64,000 bases of DNA from Maniola hyperantus (GCF_902806685.2 NC_048546.1:11984534-12048533); one strand, 5' to 3'; positions 32,971-43,925 are shown, counted from the stretch's first letter. A program made the numbers and translations. The notes: generated from the letters alone by a model not told the origin.

Positions 32971-33416
32971 TTTTTAGGGTTCCGTACCTCAAAAGGAAAA
33001 ACGGAACCCTTATAGGATCACTTTGTTGTCTGTCTGTCTGTCTGTCGGTCTGTCTAGAAACCTACGGGGTACTTCCCGTTGACCTAGAATCATGAAATTT
33101 GGCAGGTAGGTAGGTCTTATAGCAGAGCAGACATTCGGGGAAAAATCTGAAAAACGTGAATTTGTGGTTAGGTCACACAAAAAAAATTAAATTGTGGTCA
33201 TGAACAAATATTGCTATTTTCAACTTTCAAAGTAAGGTTACTGTATGTATCAAGTGGGGTATCATATGAAATGGCTTTACTTGCACATTCTAAAACAGAT
33301 TTTTATTTATTTTCAGGCATCATAGTTCTTGATTTATCGTGCAAAATGTCGATAAAATACGATTGTAGTACGGAACCCTCAGTGCGCAAGTCTGACTCGC
33401 ACTTGGCCGGTTTTTT
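32971..33416 (-). repeat. Family-A repeat, full length
   Basis: 'tttagggttccgtacctcaa' to 'cgcacttggccggttttttt'. Confidence 0.9.
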
Positions 33417-33537
33417 TTAAATATTTTTTTGGAAAATTTATGCTTGTTTATTGTATGTATTATCTGTAATTGTATCAAAATGGCGGATAAATTAAATTGG
33501 GTCGTTGCTGCGCTGCGATATCGTGACCTAGTATAGT

Positions 33538-34290
33538 TGTTAGGGTTCTCTGTACCCGAACGATGCCAACGCTGGACCCTATTACTAAGCTTCCGTTGTC
33601 CATCCGTCAGTCTGTCTGTCTGTCAGCGGGCTGTATCTCATGAACCGTTATACTCAGGTAGAGAGTTGAAATTTTCACAGAGTGTGTGTGAGTTTCTATT
33701 GCCGCTATAAAAACAAATAAGTAAGTAGATACGTAATAAAAAAAACCGGCCAAGTGCGAGTCAGGCTCGCACAACGAGGGTTTCGTACAACAGCCGTATT
33801 TTTCCAACATTTTGCACGATAATTCAAAAACTATGATGCATAAAAATCTGTTTTAGAATGCACAAGTGAAGCCCTTTCATATAATACCCCATTTGATATA
33901 GTTATCTTACTTCGAAAGTTGAAAATAGCAATATTTGTTCATGGCCACAATTTAATTTTTTTGTGTGATGTAACCACAAATTCACGGTTTTCAGATTTTT
34001 TCCCGAATGTCTGCTATAAGATCTACCTACCTGCCAAATTTCATGATTCTAGGTTAACAGGAAGTACCCTGTAGGTTTCTTGACAGACCGACCGACAGAC
34101 AGACAGACAAACTGATCCTGTAAGGGTTCCGTTTTTCCTTTTGAGGTACGGAACCCTAAAAACAAAGATGGCGAATTTCAAAATTACCGCCATGCAAGTT
34201 AAAAAATAAATAAAATTACATAGGTAGGTAGGTATTTTGTATGATAGTACGGAACCATTCGTGTGCTAGTGCGACTCACACTTGACCGGT
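33538..34290 (-). repeat. Family-A' repeat split by a family-A insertion
   Basis: 33538-33739 ('tgttagggttctctgtaccc', 'gctgtatctcatgaaccgtt', 'agttgaaattttcacagagtg') and 34162-34290 ('aagatggcgaatttcaaaat', 'cacacttgaccggtttat') are the two halves of one minus-strand A' copy, as shown by the intact copy at 26910-27205. Confidence 0.8.
33740..34161 (+). repeat. Family-A repeat inserted in family A'
   Basis: 'aaaaccggccaagtgcgagt' to 'gaggtacggaaccctaaaaa', complete and in the orientation opposite to its host repeat. Confidence 0.9.
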
Positions 34291-34699
34291 TTATTTATAA
34301 ATACCTATAAGACGATTTAGGTTATTACTTGCATTATCGCAATATCACACAAGCTCAATACAAATATCACTATGGATGATATGTGTAGCAAAATGTTACA
34401 AGATTTTCTTCTGGAAAGAAATAATAGGTGTAGGTACCTACTTAGCGGCTTGTAAGTAAATTAGTCTGATCTCGCCTTAGGGTAATATGATTTTTATGAA
34501 AGTTATAATTTGCTACCGTGTAGCGTAGGTATAACATTTTTTGTCAAACAATATATAAAGCAACTTGGTAAAAAATACATAAATAACTTGGCAATTATTG
34601 TGTTAAAAATTATTAATCATGTTATACTTAAAACAATTTATACTTAATTGCTGTGGGGAGTATCATATTGTAACTTTCCATCTGTTAGAAAATGACTGG

Positions 34700-34790
34700 T
34701 ATGAAGAGCCACACCTAGATTTCTTGCCCGCTCTTCTCAGTAGAATTTGCTTCCCGATCGAGAGGTAGATATAGTCACAGAAGCATAAGC
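34700..34790 (-). repeat. Dispersed repeat J fragment
   Basis: 'atttcttgcccgctcttctc' and 'gtagaatttgcttcccgatc' match, inverted, the sequence at 54085-54150 ('ccggttcggaatgaagctga', 'gccagaaactcagcag'). Confidence 0.5.
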
Positions 34791-34839
34791 GTTTTAGCTG
34801 TTCTACAGGAAAAAAATTTTGATTATATTATTGAAAATC

Positions 34840-35045
34840 CATACTAATATTATAAATGCGAAAGTGTGTCTGTCTGTCTGCTAGCTTTTCACAGCCCAAC
34901 AGTTCAATTGATTTTGATAAAATTTAGTACAGAGTTAGCTTACACCCCGGGGAAGGTCATAGGCTACTTTTTATCCCGGAAAAGTAAAGAATTCCCATGC
35001 CATTTGAAAAAACCTAAATCCGCGCGGACGAAGTCGCGGGAATAA
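34840..35045 (-). repeat. Family-C repeat
   Basis: 'atactaatattataaatgcg' (CTGT)n 'gctagcttttcacagcc' to 'gcgcggacgaagtcgcggga'. Confidence 0.85.
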
Positions 35046-35403
35046 TCTTATATTACAATAAAATTTAAAACTAGCCTTATCTAATTAGGTACCTTCTGTA
35101 ATTTTGATTTTCATTTAATTTGCATGAAAATACGCGCGTCGTTCACATTAATTTTCCTTTCCGATATTTACGCATCTGCACCTATATAAATAGCCATTTT
35201 CAATAGATAGAAGTCGGTTGAAATGCAAATTGATGCTGACAGATGTGATTTCACCCTTAGTAAAACACTTGACGAAAGCAATACCCAGTAAAAACGAGAG
35301 AAATCGAGTATTCACTGTATGGAAATCATATCATCTCGCTGTCACGTAAGATAACATGGGGAAAACTAATATTTGCTGCGTAAACATAAAATATTATGTT
35401 CAT

Positions 35404-35453
35404 ATAGTCTCAGCAAATAAAACTTTTATTAACGTTTTATTTGCTGAAACTAT
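35404..35453. repeat. Short hairpin
   Basis: atagtctcagcaaataaaac and gttttatttgctgaaactat are 20-bp arms with one mismatch and a 10-nt loop. Origin unknown. Confidence 0.7.
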
Positions 35454-35804
35454 AAATTGTTACATGTTACGTCATAAAATAAACAAACGAAAAAATGAGC
35501 CTATACTAATCAAGGTATGTCGAAAGAATATATGATAAATGTTATCTCGTCTAATATTTTATTTTATTTTAGAGTTGACATGCATATTTTAAATGAGAAG
35601 TTGGCGAATAAAATGTCGTAATTGCGTGAATTAATATTTTGGAGGAGCAAAAACTGAATGAAAGCTGGCAAAACTTTACAGTAATATTAAACTGTTTAAC
35701 TCGAAATCACGAACTTTGAACTCAATTATAGTACAGTTTTAGTCCATTTTGTTTGGAATTGGGTGTGTCCATCGAAATCATGAATTTTCGACTCAAATTT
35801 AAAT

Positions 35805-35962
35805 GTTGTATAGAAGCAGGCGTTACTTTGCGGAAGTCCATGATATGCAATGAACCAAAAACTTAATTTGCTGTAATCCGCTGAAACAATTACAGCAAAT
35901 TAAGTTTTTGTTTAATTGGTTTTTAGCGGATTACAGCAAATTAAGTTTTTGGTTCATTGGCT
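35805..35962. repeat. Repeat K module 1, folded back on itself
   Basis: 'gttgtatagaagcaggcgtt' to 'gtaatccgctgaaacaatta', then the inverse 'acagcaaattaagtttttg' appears twice (35895 and 35934). Confidence 0.7.
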
Positions 35963-36486
35963 CAAATTACAAGGCACTAAATGCAGTTTGAGGCGGTTTA
36001 GCTTGGAAATGAGTGGCAAAAATGATAATGATGTTTATATTCAAATTATTATTATAGTTCAAATAAATGTGTTCAGAAGCAGTCGAGAAAAATGTCAGTT
36101 GCAGGTTGCATCCAGTACGTTTATTCTACTACAGCAGTCACAAATTTCCTAAAATGAGAAAGCTTTTCAACAAAACTTTTAAAATTAATATATCTAACAC
36201 ATGGACTAGGTACCTACCTATCTATCTAATGTATATACCTGAACTCTTCATTCATCTTGTTTTTTGTTCTCTTGTTACTTGTTAAATCTGGAGGTGGACA
36301 GCTATAACCAATTATTAACTAATGCAATATTGTTACCTACCTTTCCTTATTTTTAAGGCACCATTCTAGCCAAGAAAAATACCTAAAGATTTTTTCATTT
36401 CAATTTCATCTAGTAAGTACTTGTTAAGAGATGGTCGATTTGACTGATTTGTCTTTTAATATTATTTATTGGCCTACTAGCTGCTT

Positions 36487-36722
36487 AGCTGATGCCCGCA
36501 ACTTCGTTCGCGTGGAATTATGTTTTGTAAAAATCCCGTGGGGACTCATTGATTTTTCGGGATAAAAGTAACCTATGCTACTCTCCAGGTCTTTATCTAT
36601 ACACATGCAAAAAATGACGTAAATCCGTTGCACCGCCGCGCCGCCGGTGCGACGTAATTGAAGGACAAACCTACAAACCAAGAAACAAACACACTTTCGC
36701 GTTTATAATAAGGGTACCTACT
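36487..36722 (+). repeat. Family-C repeat, full length
   Basis: 'agctgatgcccgcaacttcg' to 'cactttcgcgtttataataa'; contains a small 'ccgccgcgccgccg' expansion. Confidence 0.88.
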
Positions 36723-36967
36723 GATTTTTTTGGAATTTACCTAAATCTTGGTTAAAAATATGTACCTACCTACTATGTGCAAAAACATGTTCATTAGTTA
36801 ACAATTAAATAACATAGACGTAGATAAAATAGTGCATAATATATCGCAAAAGCAGATATACTATGACGTTGTGTTTGTTTATTTTCCAGTTGAATCAATT
36901 TGTTAATGGAGCACGCGTCTGCATAGTGCGAAGTTTGCACTCACACATGGATGGACTGATAAAAGAC

Positions 36968-37004
36968 ACGTCATACGACGCAGCCAGCCAACTGCTATAT
37001 AAAG
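36968..37004 (+). promoter_or_regulatory. Promoter of small paralogue 1: ACGTCA + TATA box
   Basis: ACGTCA at 36968-36973 and ctatataaag with TATATAAAG at 36996-37004, 22 bp apart. A TCA-type initiator candidate is at 37019-37021. The same pair of motifs precedes the two paralogues, so the layout is supported by comparison within the window. The leader to the ATG would be about 230 nt. Confidence 0.7.
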
Positions 37005-37249
37005 CGGAGCGAGCCTTTTCACTCCATACAATAAAAAGAGTAAGCTCCGAAACAGTTGACAGACACATTCTGTTCTAACGGCCTTTTTTATTTTAGTTTT
37101 CGATTTCACTGAAGCTTTAGTTTCTGTTTGAGTACAGTTCCAAAGTTTGCGATATTGAATTCAATTTCAAAAACAAACGTGAATTCGATTGTTTGACTGC
37201 GAGTTATTCTCTGTTTGAGTTCGAAGTTTTGATTAGAAGAGGAGCTAAA

Positions 37250-37453
37250 ATGGACAAGAGGCAATTGATCGGAAGCGCGACGCGGTACATCGCCGGAAGA
37301 CATGCGGTACAAACCGTGTACTGGAGGAAAGCTACTGCTGACGGAACTGGCCTCCTGAAGACCACCAAGACCACCTTCTTGGGCAAGAACGAGGGCCCCA
37401 ACAAAGTGGATACAGCAGAGATGTTCGCTAAAGTACGGGATCGATACGCATAG
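37250..37453 (+). CDS. Small basic protein, paralogue 1 of 3, function unknown
   Basis: 67 residues, intronless, no signal peptide, no transmembrane segment, no cysteine; rich in Lys, Arg and Thr. It shares ATRYIAGR (10-17), QTVYWR (21-26), LLKTTK (35-40), GKNEGPNKVD (45-54) and AEMFAKVR (56-63) with the genes at 42789 and 48626. By eye it is identical to paralogue 2 at about 52 of 67 positions. An upstream in-frame ATG at 37193 is rejected because similarity between paralogues begins at MDK. The TATA box 254 bp upstream points to regulated rather than housekeeping expression. Several hundred repeat-free bases follow and may be 3' UTR. I do not recognise the family and assign no function; conservation of the ORF across three copies is the evidence that it is real. 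Confidence 0.82.
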   Translation: MDKRQLIGSATRYIAGRHAVQTVYWRKATADGTGLLKTTKTTFLGKNEGPNKVDTAEMFAKVRDRYA

Positions 37454-38720
37454 TTTATTAGTGCAATTTTATTGCACAGACGTAAAGAAAAAGACAGACA
37501 GAGTGAAATAGGCAAAAAGACCGCCAATTCCTAAAACAACAAACAATATCAATTTTAAGCAGAATTATTATGTTTTTGAAAATGACGTAATGAATGTGGC
37601 ATCGTCAATCAAAAGTTCAAGGGAAGCCGATTTTATAAGAAATCATATAATTTTGGAGTCAAGTAACATTTTCAAAGCATTAAAATATTTGAAAGGTGGG
37701 AAAAGCTGATTTGTTTACCATCTGGGGATCACAATGCAAGGCTATGTAGATAAGATGACGGACTGGCTTCATTTTTGCACTTTTGTTAGCAAAAGCTCCT
37801 TCTATCTTTTTTCTTTAGTTTGTGTTTGTCGTCTGTGATAGTTAAATTATATTTATTGTTAGATTAAGTTCTTCTAGTTTAATTTTAAAACCACCTCATC
37901 ATTAAGAGATTGTCATGAAAAAACTCTTAGAAATACGTAGGCAATCGTAGTAGTAATAGTTTCAAGAAGTGACAATTTGTATGAGAGGTGTGTTTCAAAG
38001 TATTGCTAATTGTTAGCATGTTGTGTTGCTGTGAATGTTCCTTTTCTGACAATTTATGTTGAGCCTGTAATGTACAAAATATAATATACTTAATTAATGT
38101 TAAAACTGAAAACTTTCTTTTTATTATTAAGAAACCCCTACAACTTAAATAATACACAATCGTATTGTTTTGTAATACCCAGGTAACTTTTCAGTAAGCT
38201 CTTTTGAATAAGATCAGCCATTTGTCTGTTTGATGTTAGATACAGTCAAAGGCCAAAACTCGTTTAGCACCTCAATGATCGAATTCGCTTGCATGCACGG
38301 CACGGTTGTCGGCACATCTGTGTGTTTGCGTGGCGTGTTTATAGAAAAGGGTCATAATTGTACGCTGGTTTTTGATGCAATATTTTTGCGGAATTGCAAC
38401 ACGAATTCTGAAGCCGACCGTACCTAATAAGTGAAGTCTCTTAGTGAGAAATTTAAATGTTCTTTCAAAACTCACAAGTTACCTTACGAGACATTTCACC
38501 GTGATTAAAAGCCTCATCTGGTGACAGAAGGGCTGGCTCATTTTTTGAGCAACGGATAAGCCTGGCTGTCCAGCGCGGAAATGCAGCCAGTATTCTTGGC
38601 ACCATTCCACGCGGGCATGATTTGTATAGTAATTAGATCCTTATCTAGCTTTAAGTTTTATTGTAATATTTTCACATCAAGTTACCTACATACTTCCAAC
38701 TTTTGAATATTCAATAAAGT
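37454..38720 (+). other. Probable 3' UTR and flank of paralogue 1
   Basis: Repeat-free sequence after the stop codon. Candidate poly(A) signals are ATTAAA at 37679-37684 and AATAAA at 38713-38718; which is used cannot be told. Short plus- and minus-strand ORFs here show no coding character. Confidence 0.35.
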
Positions 38721-39177
38721 AATGGTTGGTGAAATATTATGATAAAGTTTTTGTCGAATGCAGTAATTAATATTATATCTAATTGATTACCACTTATATT
38801 ATTACCTAGTCGGTCAATATATTGGTGACACCTTATTTTCAAAAAATCCAGAAGTCAATCACTAGCAATAAATTGAGGAGATCGCGAACGAAATGGTGTA
38901 ATACAGGAGGAGCAAAATACTTTGCTGTAATTATGCTTTTTTTATCAAAATCACGATTGAACGACGACACACACGACAGGTTTAGGCAGTTTTGCTTGGA
39001 ATTGAGTTAAAGTTTGTATTAAGGGGCTAAATAGATACATCTGTATTGAATAAAAAATGTATTTTGGTCAGTTAATGAGGAGGTTTCCAGGCAACGTTCG
39101 AGAAAATTTTCATAGATGGCGCTGAGTGATGATAGCCCACCACTAAAGATGAAAAATTATACCTATATCTATATTAT

Positions 39178-39252
39178 GACTTCTTCCGCGTGGAATTAGG
39201 TTTTTAAAAATCCCGTGGGAACTCTTTGCTTTTCCGGGATAAAAAGTAGCCG
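39178..39252 (+). repeat. Family-C fragment
   Basis: 'gacttcttccgcgtggaatt' to 'ttccgggataaaaagtagcc'. Confidence 0.8.
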
Positions 39253-39454
39253 TTCAGTTGTTCAGTTGGTGAAATAACATTGTAAACGCCGAGCATAGAC
39301 TTAGTTATTGAATTCTAAGTCCCAACTCTTCAATCTTGATGCTGGAAGGTACTGAACTCCTAAGCCGTGTGGATTTGGAAAGTGTTGCTGGTAAATTAAT
39401 ATTTTAAGTACCAAGCAATGTGCTACACTAAAAAGCTTAAAATAAAAAATAAAT

Positions 39455-39665
39455 AAAAAAACCGACTTCCAAAACCACTACAAAGTAAAAAATTACTTTT
39501 GTTTCTACACGTGTAGTTATGTATGTATGAAGTCGGGCGAGCATAATAGTAGAAACTAGAAATCAAAGCGTAAAGCTCGCCCGACTTCAACATACATACC
39601 TAACTATAGGTGTAGAAACAAAAGTTATTTTTTACTTTGTAGTGGTTTTGGAAGTCGGTTTTTTT
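39455..39665. mobile_element. Foldback element with aaaccgacttccaaaacc arms
   Basis: The left arm (aaaccgacttccaaaaccac ... gaagtcgggcgagc) and right arm (gctcgcccgacttc ... gtggttttggaagtcggttt) are about 85-90 bp and nearly complementary. The loop of about 30 bp includes 'gtagaaactagaaatcaaag'. It directly abuts a family-A fragment. Confidence 0.85.
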
Positions 39666-39671
39666 AATATT

Positions 39672-39863
39672 TTTTTCGAAGCAAGATAGCTATATAAGTG
39701 GGGTACCACATGAAAGATCTTCACATGTGCATTCGAAAACAGATTTTTATTTATTTTTATGCATCATAGTTTTTGAATTATCGTGCAAAATGTGGAAAAA
39801 ATACGACCGTAGTACGGAGTCCTCGTTGCGCGAGCCTGACTCGCACTTGGTCGGTTTTTTTGT
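39672..39863 (-). repeat. Family-A partial repeat
   Basis: 'agctatataagtggggtacc' to 'cgcacttggtcggttttttt'; the half containing the (GACA)n tract is missing, cut at the foldback junction. Confidence 0.85.
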
Positions 39864-40168
39864 ATGCCCAGCAATTTTCATTGGTGAAGATGCCGAGGTA
39901 CTTAATCACATCGTAAAAGATCTCGGTTACATGATGAGTTAGTCATTAAACAAATAGGTACAGATCCGGTGTAGTCAAGTGTAATCTAGTTAATCCTCGC
40001 TAAACATAGCTCACTAAAGTTAATTAGCTATTTGCGACACAAACAAAGCCAGACGCGTGTTGGTTGTTAGTTCAAGAACAATATTTCCGGAATAGATAAC
40101 GTTTTTGACCACCCTTTTTAAGTTTTTAAATATTTCAGTAAATAGTATCTTACAGAAATATGTCTTAC

Positions 40169-40331
40169 TAGCTGATGCCCGCGACTTCGTCCGCGTGGAA
40201 TTAGGTTATTTAAAAATCCCGTGGAAACTCTTTGATACATAGGCTACTTTTTATCCCGGAAAATCAAAGAGTTCCCACGGGATTTTTAAAAACCTGATTC
40301 CACGCGGACGAAGTCGCGGGCATCAGCTAGT
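40169..40331. repeat. Two family-C ends head-to-head
   Basis: 'ctagctgatgcccgcgactt' to 'aactctttgata' is followed at once by 'cataggctactttttatccc' to 'gaagtcgcgggcatcagctag'. The result is a palindrome of about 70-bp arms made from two copies of the same terminus. Confidence 0.85.
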
Positions 40332-40548
40332 TATCTATACCAGTTTCTACGCGGCGCCTACCTACTAATTAATATATTTCGTTCGGTGGTAAAAAGTGGT
40401 AACTAAATATGCAAAACTTTACAACAGATCATATTATCTGAATCATAATAATATTTTGCCCAATTAATTCTGTTGGGATCAAATTTAAACCTGTTTCTCG
40501 AATTCAAGCCTAGAATTTAGAAAAAGTTGTGTCCTTATCGAAAAGGAG

Positions 40549-40550
<2 letters not shown>

Positions 40551-40583
<33 letters not shown>

Positions 40584-41815
40584 TATTATGGAACACAAAC
40601 AGCTTTTACATTTTTACTTAGCTACTTATTTCTAGTTTGTACATATGCCTATTAAGTGTTCACTCATTTACATTATATCTATTTAATTTTTGTGCGGGAG
40701 TTAGTTAGGTTAGTAATTACATTAAATTAAATTATAATAAGTTAGTTTGTTATGAAGTGGTTACAAATAAAGTATATAATTCTAATCGTGCTAAACCTAC
40801 ATATAATTATTTAAACTTTTTTATTTCAGCTAAAAATTTACCAAATTTGTGTTGAAAATGATCTAATTGTACATATTTCTTATTGTATATATCGCATGTC
40901 CTCACTAAAAATCTATTATGGCCATAGTTCGTGTTAATATGTGGAAGACTAAAGGTTTTTACATTCCGTCTGGACAATCGCGGTACAGAGTACATTATTT
41001 TACTTAGTAAATAAGGGGAGTCAATAAGACCATTTACAATTTTATACAAGAAGATTTGATCCTTGTGTTCCCTCCTGAGCTCTAAAGAGATTAATTCAGT
41101 GATACTAAAGGAATTAAATCTCTTACTTAAACATTTTAAAAATTTACGTTGAATGGATTCTAGCATATTGACATAAACAGCGTACTGTGGATTCCACGCA
41201 GTAGAAGCATGTTCTAAATGAGATCTTACAAATGAATTAAAAAGCAAGACGAGGGTATTTGGATTTTTGAAATCAACTGACTGACGGAGAATAAATCCTA
41301 ACATCTTATACGCTCTATTTCTAATTTTAGTTAAATGTGAATCAAATAATAGTCGACTATCCAGCTGAACCCCTAGGTCTCGCACCTCATTGACTCTGCG
41401 TACCAGTTTTTCAAATAAGTAATAATTATGGTAAATCCAATTCTTTTTCCTTGTAAAGGTAATAGTGCAACATTTATCTACATTCATCTCTAAACCATTA
41501 TTTGTACAATATTGACTAATCCGATCTAAATCTTCCTGCAGGTCTTGGCAGTCATTTACCGTTCTAATAACTTTAAAAATTTTGGTGTCGTCAGCATATA
41601 ATAGTATATTAGAATGTTTAACATATTTTACGACGTCATTTATAAAGATATTAAAGAGCAATGGCCCAAGGTGCGAGCCCTGAGGTACACCGGAAGTGAT
41701 GGGGACAAATGTAGTTGCGAAACCCTTAATAGCAACCGCCTGGGTTCTTAAATAAACATTGACATAATAATTATAATAATTCCATTCGGGGAAAACTAAA
41801 GAGATTCTCAACAAT
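40551..41815 (-). mobile_element. 5'-truncated jockey/CR1-superfamily LINE copy
   Basis: Minus-strand element with a long reverse-transcriptase ORF (40807-41814), a 3' UTR (40582-40806) and a 31-nt poly(A) tail seen as T31 at 40551-40581. I found no clear target-site duplication. The intact ORF and intact poly(A) suggest a fairly recent insertion. It separates small paralogues 1 and 2. Confidence 0.85.
40807..41814 (-). CDS. LINE reverse transcriptase, C-terminal part
   Basis: 335 codons without interruption. Conserved non-LTR reverse-transcriptase blocks are visible: SGVPQGSHLGPLLFNIFIND (about 42-61), the catalytic LLYADD (about 71-76), NGLEMNVDKC (about 105-114), LGVQLDSRL (about 148-156) and a thumb-like segment with HLEHASTAWNP. 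The N-terminal endonuclease and first RT motifs are absent, so the copy is 5' truncated; the Met at 41814 is just the first Met in the surviving frame. The block order fits the jockey/CR1 superfamily. Not a host gene and not expected to be independently active. Confidence 0.88.
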   Translation of the reverse strand: MLRISLVFPEWNYYNYYVNVYLRTQAVAIKGFATTFVPITSGVPQGSHLGPLLFNIFINDVVKYVKHSNILLYADDTKIFKVIRTVNDCQDLQEDLDRISQYCTNNGLEMNVDKCCTITFTRKKNWIYHNYYLFEKLVRRVNEVRDLGVQLDSRLLFDSHLTKIRNRAYKMLGFILRQSVDFKNPNTLVLLFNSFVRSHLEHASTAWNPQYAVYVNMLESIQRKFLKCLSKRFNSFSITELISLELRREHKDQIFLYKIVNGLIDSPYLLSKIMYSVPRLSRRNVKTFSLPHINTNYGHNRFLVRTCDIYNKKYVQLDHFQHKFGKFLAEIKKFK

Positions 41816-41924
41816 AGTTTTCCCGTGTATTTACCACATTAATTGAGGCTTTTCCACATTGAATTAAAAATCTTTTTGGAAAAATTTGGAATCCAAGGTC
41901 AGTCCAAAATTCATTTATATCATA

Positions 41925-42100
41925 CTAGCTGATCCCCGCGGCTTCGCCCGCTTGTATATAATATAGCCTATGTCACTTAGGAATAATGTAGCTTTCTATT
42001 GGTGAAAGTATTTTCAAAATCGGTTCAGTAGTTCCAGAGATTACCCCCTACAAACTACTTAACGACATTACCTCTTTATAATATTTTTCATCAAATATTG
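41925..42100 (+). repeat. Family-C-like short variant
   Basis: 'actagctgatccccgcggct', 'tgtcacttaggaataatgta', 'aaaatcggttcagtagttcc', 'cctctttataatatt'. Related pieces: 52235-52370 and 52490-52545. Confidence 0.7.
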
Positions 42101-42515
42101 GCAATTATAAAATAATATAGTTCTTCTGTTACTCTAGTATTTTTTACTAAGGATAAGAAAAAAATATAAATAAGTATCTACATAATATTTTTGTCCAGTT
42201 TAGAAAATAAGTTCATATTTAGAATAGAAACCTTTCGCTTTGAAATAGTCATCAGCGCTTCTTGTTCGGATCCTTCCTTACTATTGTAAGGAAGGTTCAT
42301 TTTCAGTTTTACAAAATAATTCAAAATGAAACCAATATACTTTTATAACCTCTTATTAGAGCTTCTCCAATGATATGAAAATATCAAGTCGTTTACATTA
42401 ATACAAGAACGATGTGGTAAGATCTTTTTTGAAGCACGCGATGGGACAGTGTTTGAATGAGACATGAGTAGAACACTCATTATTATAATCAACATTATAC
42501 CTAGTAATAAAATAT

Positions 42516-42549
42516 ACGTCACTACCTCACATAAGTGTCTTATATAAAG
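42516..42549 (+). promoter_or_regulatory. Promoter of small paralogue 2: ACGTCA + TATA box
   Basis: ACGTCA at 42516-42521 (tacgtcac context) and TATATAAAG at 42541-42549, 19 bp apart. TTCATCA at 42565-42571 is an initiator candidate 24-28 bp downstream. The leader would be about 220 nt. Confidence 0.7.
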
Positions 42550-42788
42550 AAGCGATGATAAAGATTCATCATAATAACGCTCTATAGCAAACTTCCCACA
42601 CGTTCTATCGTAAACTTCGTTTCAGTTTTCACAAATAATTCAAAAATAGAATTGCATTCGAAACTTGTATTGAGATTCGAAATTCGAACACGACAGGTTG
42701 AACTTTATTTTAATTTTAAAAGTTGCACAGATTGAGAGGCGTGTTCGATTTGAAATTTATCTACCACAGACAATAAATTTAAAAGAAA

Positions 42789-42992
42789 ATGGACAAGAGT
42801 CAACTCATTGGTAGGGCTACCCGCTACATCGCTGGAAGAAATGCGATGCAAACTGTCTACTGGCGACGGTCAGCAGATGACGGCAAAAGGCTTCTCAAGA
42901 CCACAAAGATGACCTTCTTCGGCAAAAATGAAGGACCCAACAAAGTGGATGCAGCAGAAATGTTTGCTAAAGTCCGGGAAAGATATTCATGA
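42789..42992 (+). CDS. Small basic protein, paralogue 2 of 3, function unknown
   Basis: 67 residues beginning MDKSQLIGRATRYIAGR and ending AEMFAKVRERYS. Same block structure as paralogue 1, with changes concentrated in the 27-34 loop (RRSADDGKR against RKATADGTG). No cysteine, no signal peptide, intronless; the ATG context is 'aagaaaATGG'. The 3' flank contains an AU-rich 'attaatttatttattatagt' and an AATAAA at 43312-43317, giving a predicted transcript of roughly 0.75 kb. The region up to 43340 is free of dispersed repeats. Function not recognised. Confidence 0.85.
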   Translation: MDKSQLIGRATRYIAGRNAMQTVYWRRSADDGKRLLKTTKMTFFGKNEGPNKVDAAEMFAKVRERYS

Positions 42993-43925
42993 AGTGTGCC
43001 TGTAGCCTAAAAGTGCAGTGCCAATTTGTTATCTGTGATAATGCTCATTAATTTATTTATTATAGTATTAAGTACAAAAACCTGGAGTATTTTAGAAATT
43101 AAAATACATTTGTTGTGAATAATACCTATTTAGATAAATTTTAATTTGAAAATGAAATTCTAAATCAACGCCCTTTAAGGGTCGCTAGTTTATTACTTCA
43201 TATTAAAATTAAGTTTATGGATTATTTATTCTAAGGTATTAATCAAGAGATGTTGCTTGTTTCCTAGTATAAGTTCTTAATCTAGGTATGTTTATGTGTT
43301 TAGTATAAACGAATAAAACTGTTTATAAATTATACAAAATTTTGGTTTGGTATTATTATGCCAAGCAATTTTACTTTATTTCAACGCCTATAATATAAAT
43401 ATTCACAATTAAATGCACAAGCAATACAAATAAAAGTTACTACATGTCTTTATATCTACTATGATTGCAAATTCGAAAAACTCTTACGTGAAATTGATAA
43501 GAGGATAACATTATTTTCGTTTCACGGCAAACAGTGCTATCTAAATGACTGCATTTACCTATATTGAAGTCCAAAAACGACAGTGTTTTTTTTAAAATAT
43601 AGGTAGGTAGTTATAGGTAAGGTTTTAAAATAGCTGGAACGTGTAGATAAAATTTTAAAAAACTGTTTAAAAATACCTCTGAATAATATTGTGTTTGTGG
43701 TTATCTTTAACCTTATTAACAACCTTTTTTTCACGGAATCTCGATAGACCGGAAAGAGGTATTTAATTTTCAAAATATAATGAAGACCTCGGTGTGACTT
43801 CTATAATGTATTCTAGGTCACAAAAATTTCTTACATCAAGCTCACAATAAAAGCACTGTGCGTCTTTACACTCATGCGCTTGCTGACAATAACTTGGCCA
43901 ATATGAATGACTAGAGCATTAGAGA

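Noticed and set aside
35180..35500. Fourth promoter-like TATA (cctatataaatag) upstream of the paralogue cluster
   Set aside because: No CGTCA at the right spacing and no trace of the 67-residue ORF downstream.
37193..37249. N-terminal extension of paralogue 1 from an upstream in-frame ATG
   Set aside because: The other two paralogues begin at the equivalent MDK, and the extension is not conserved.
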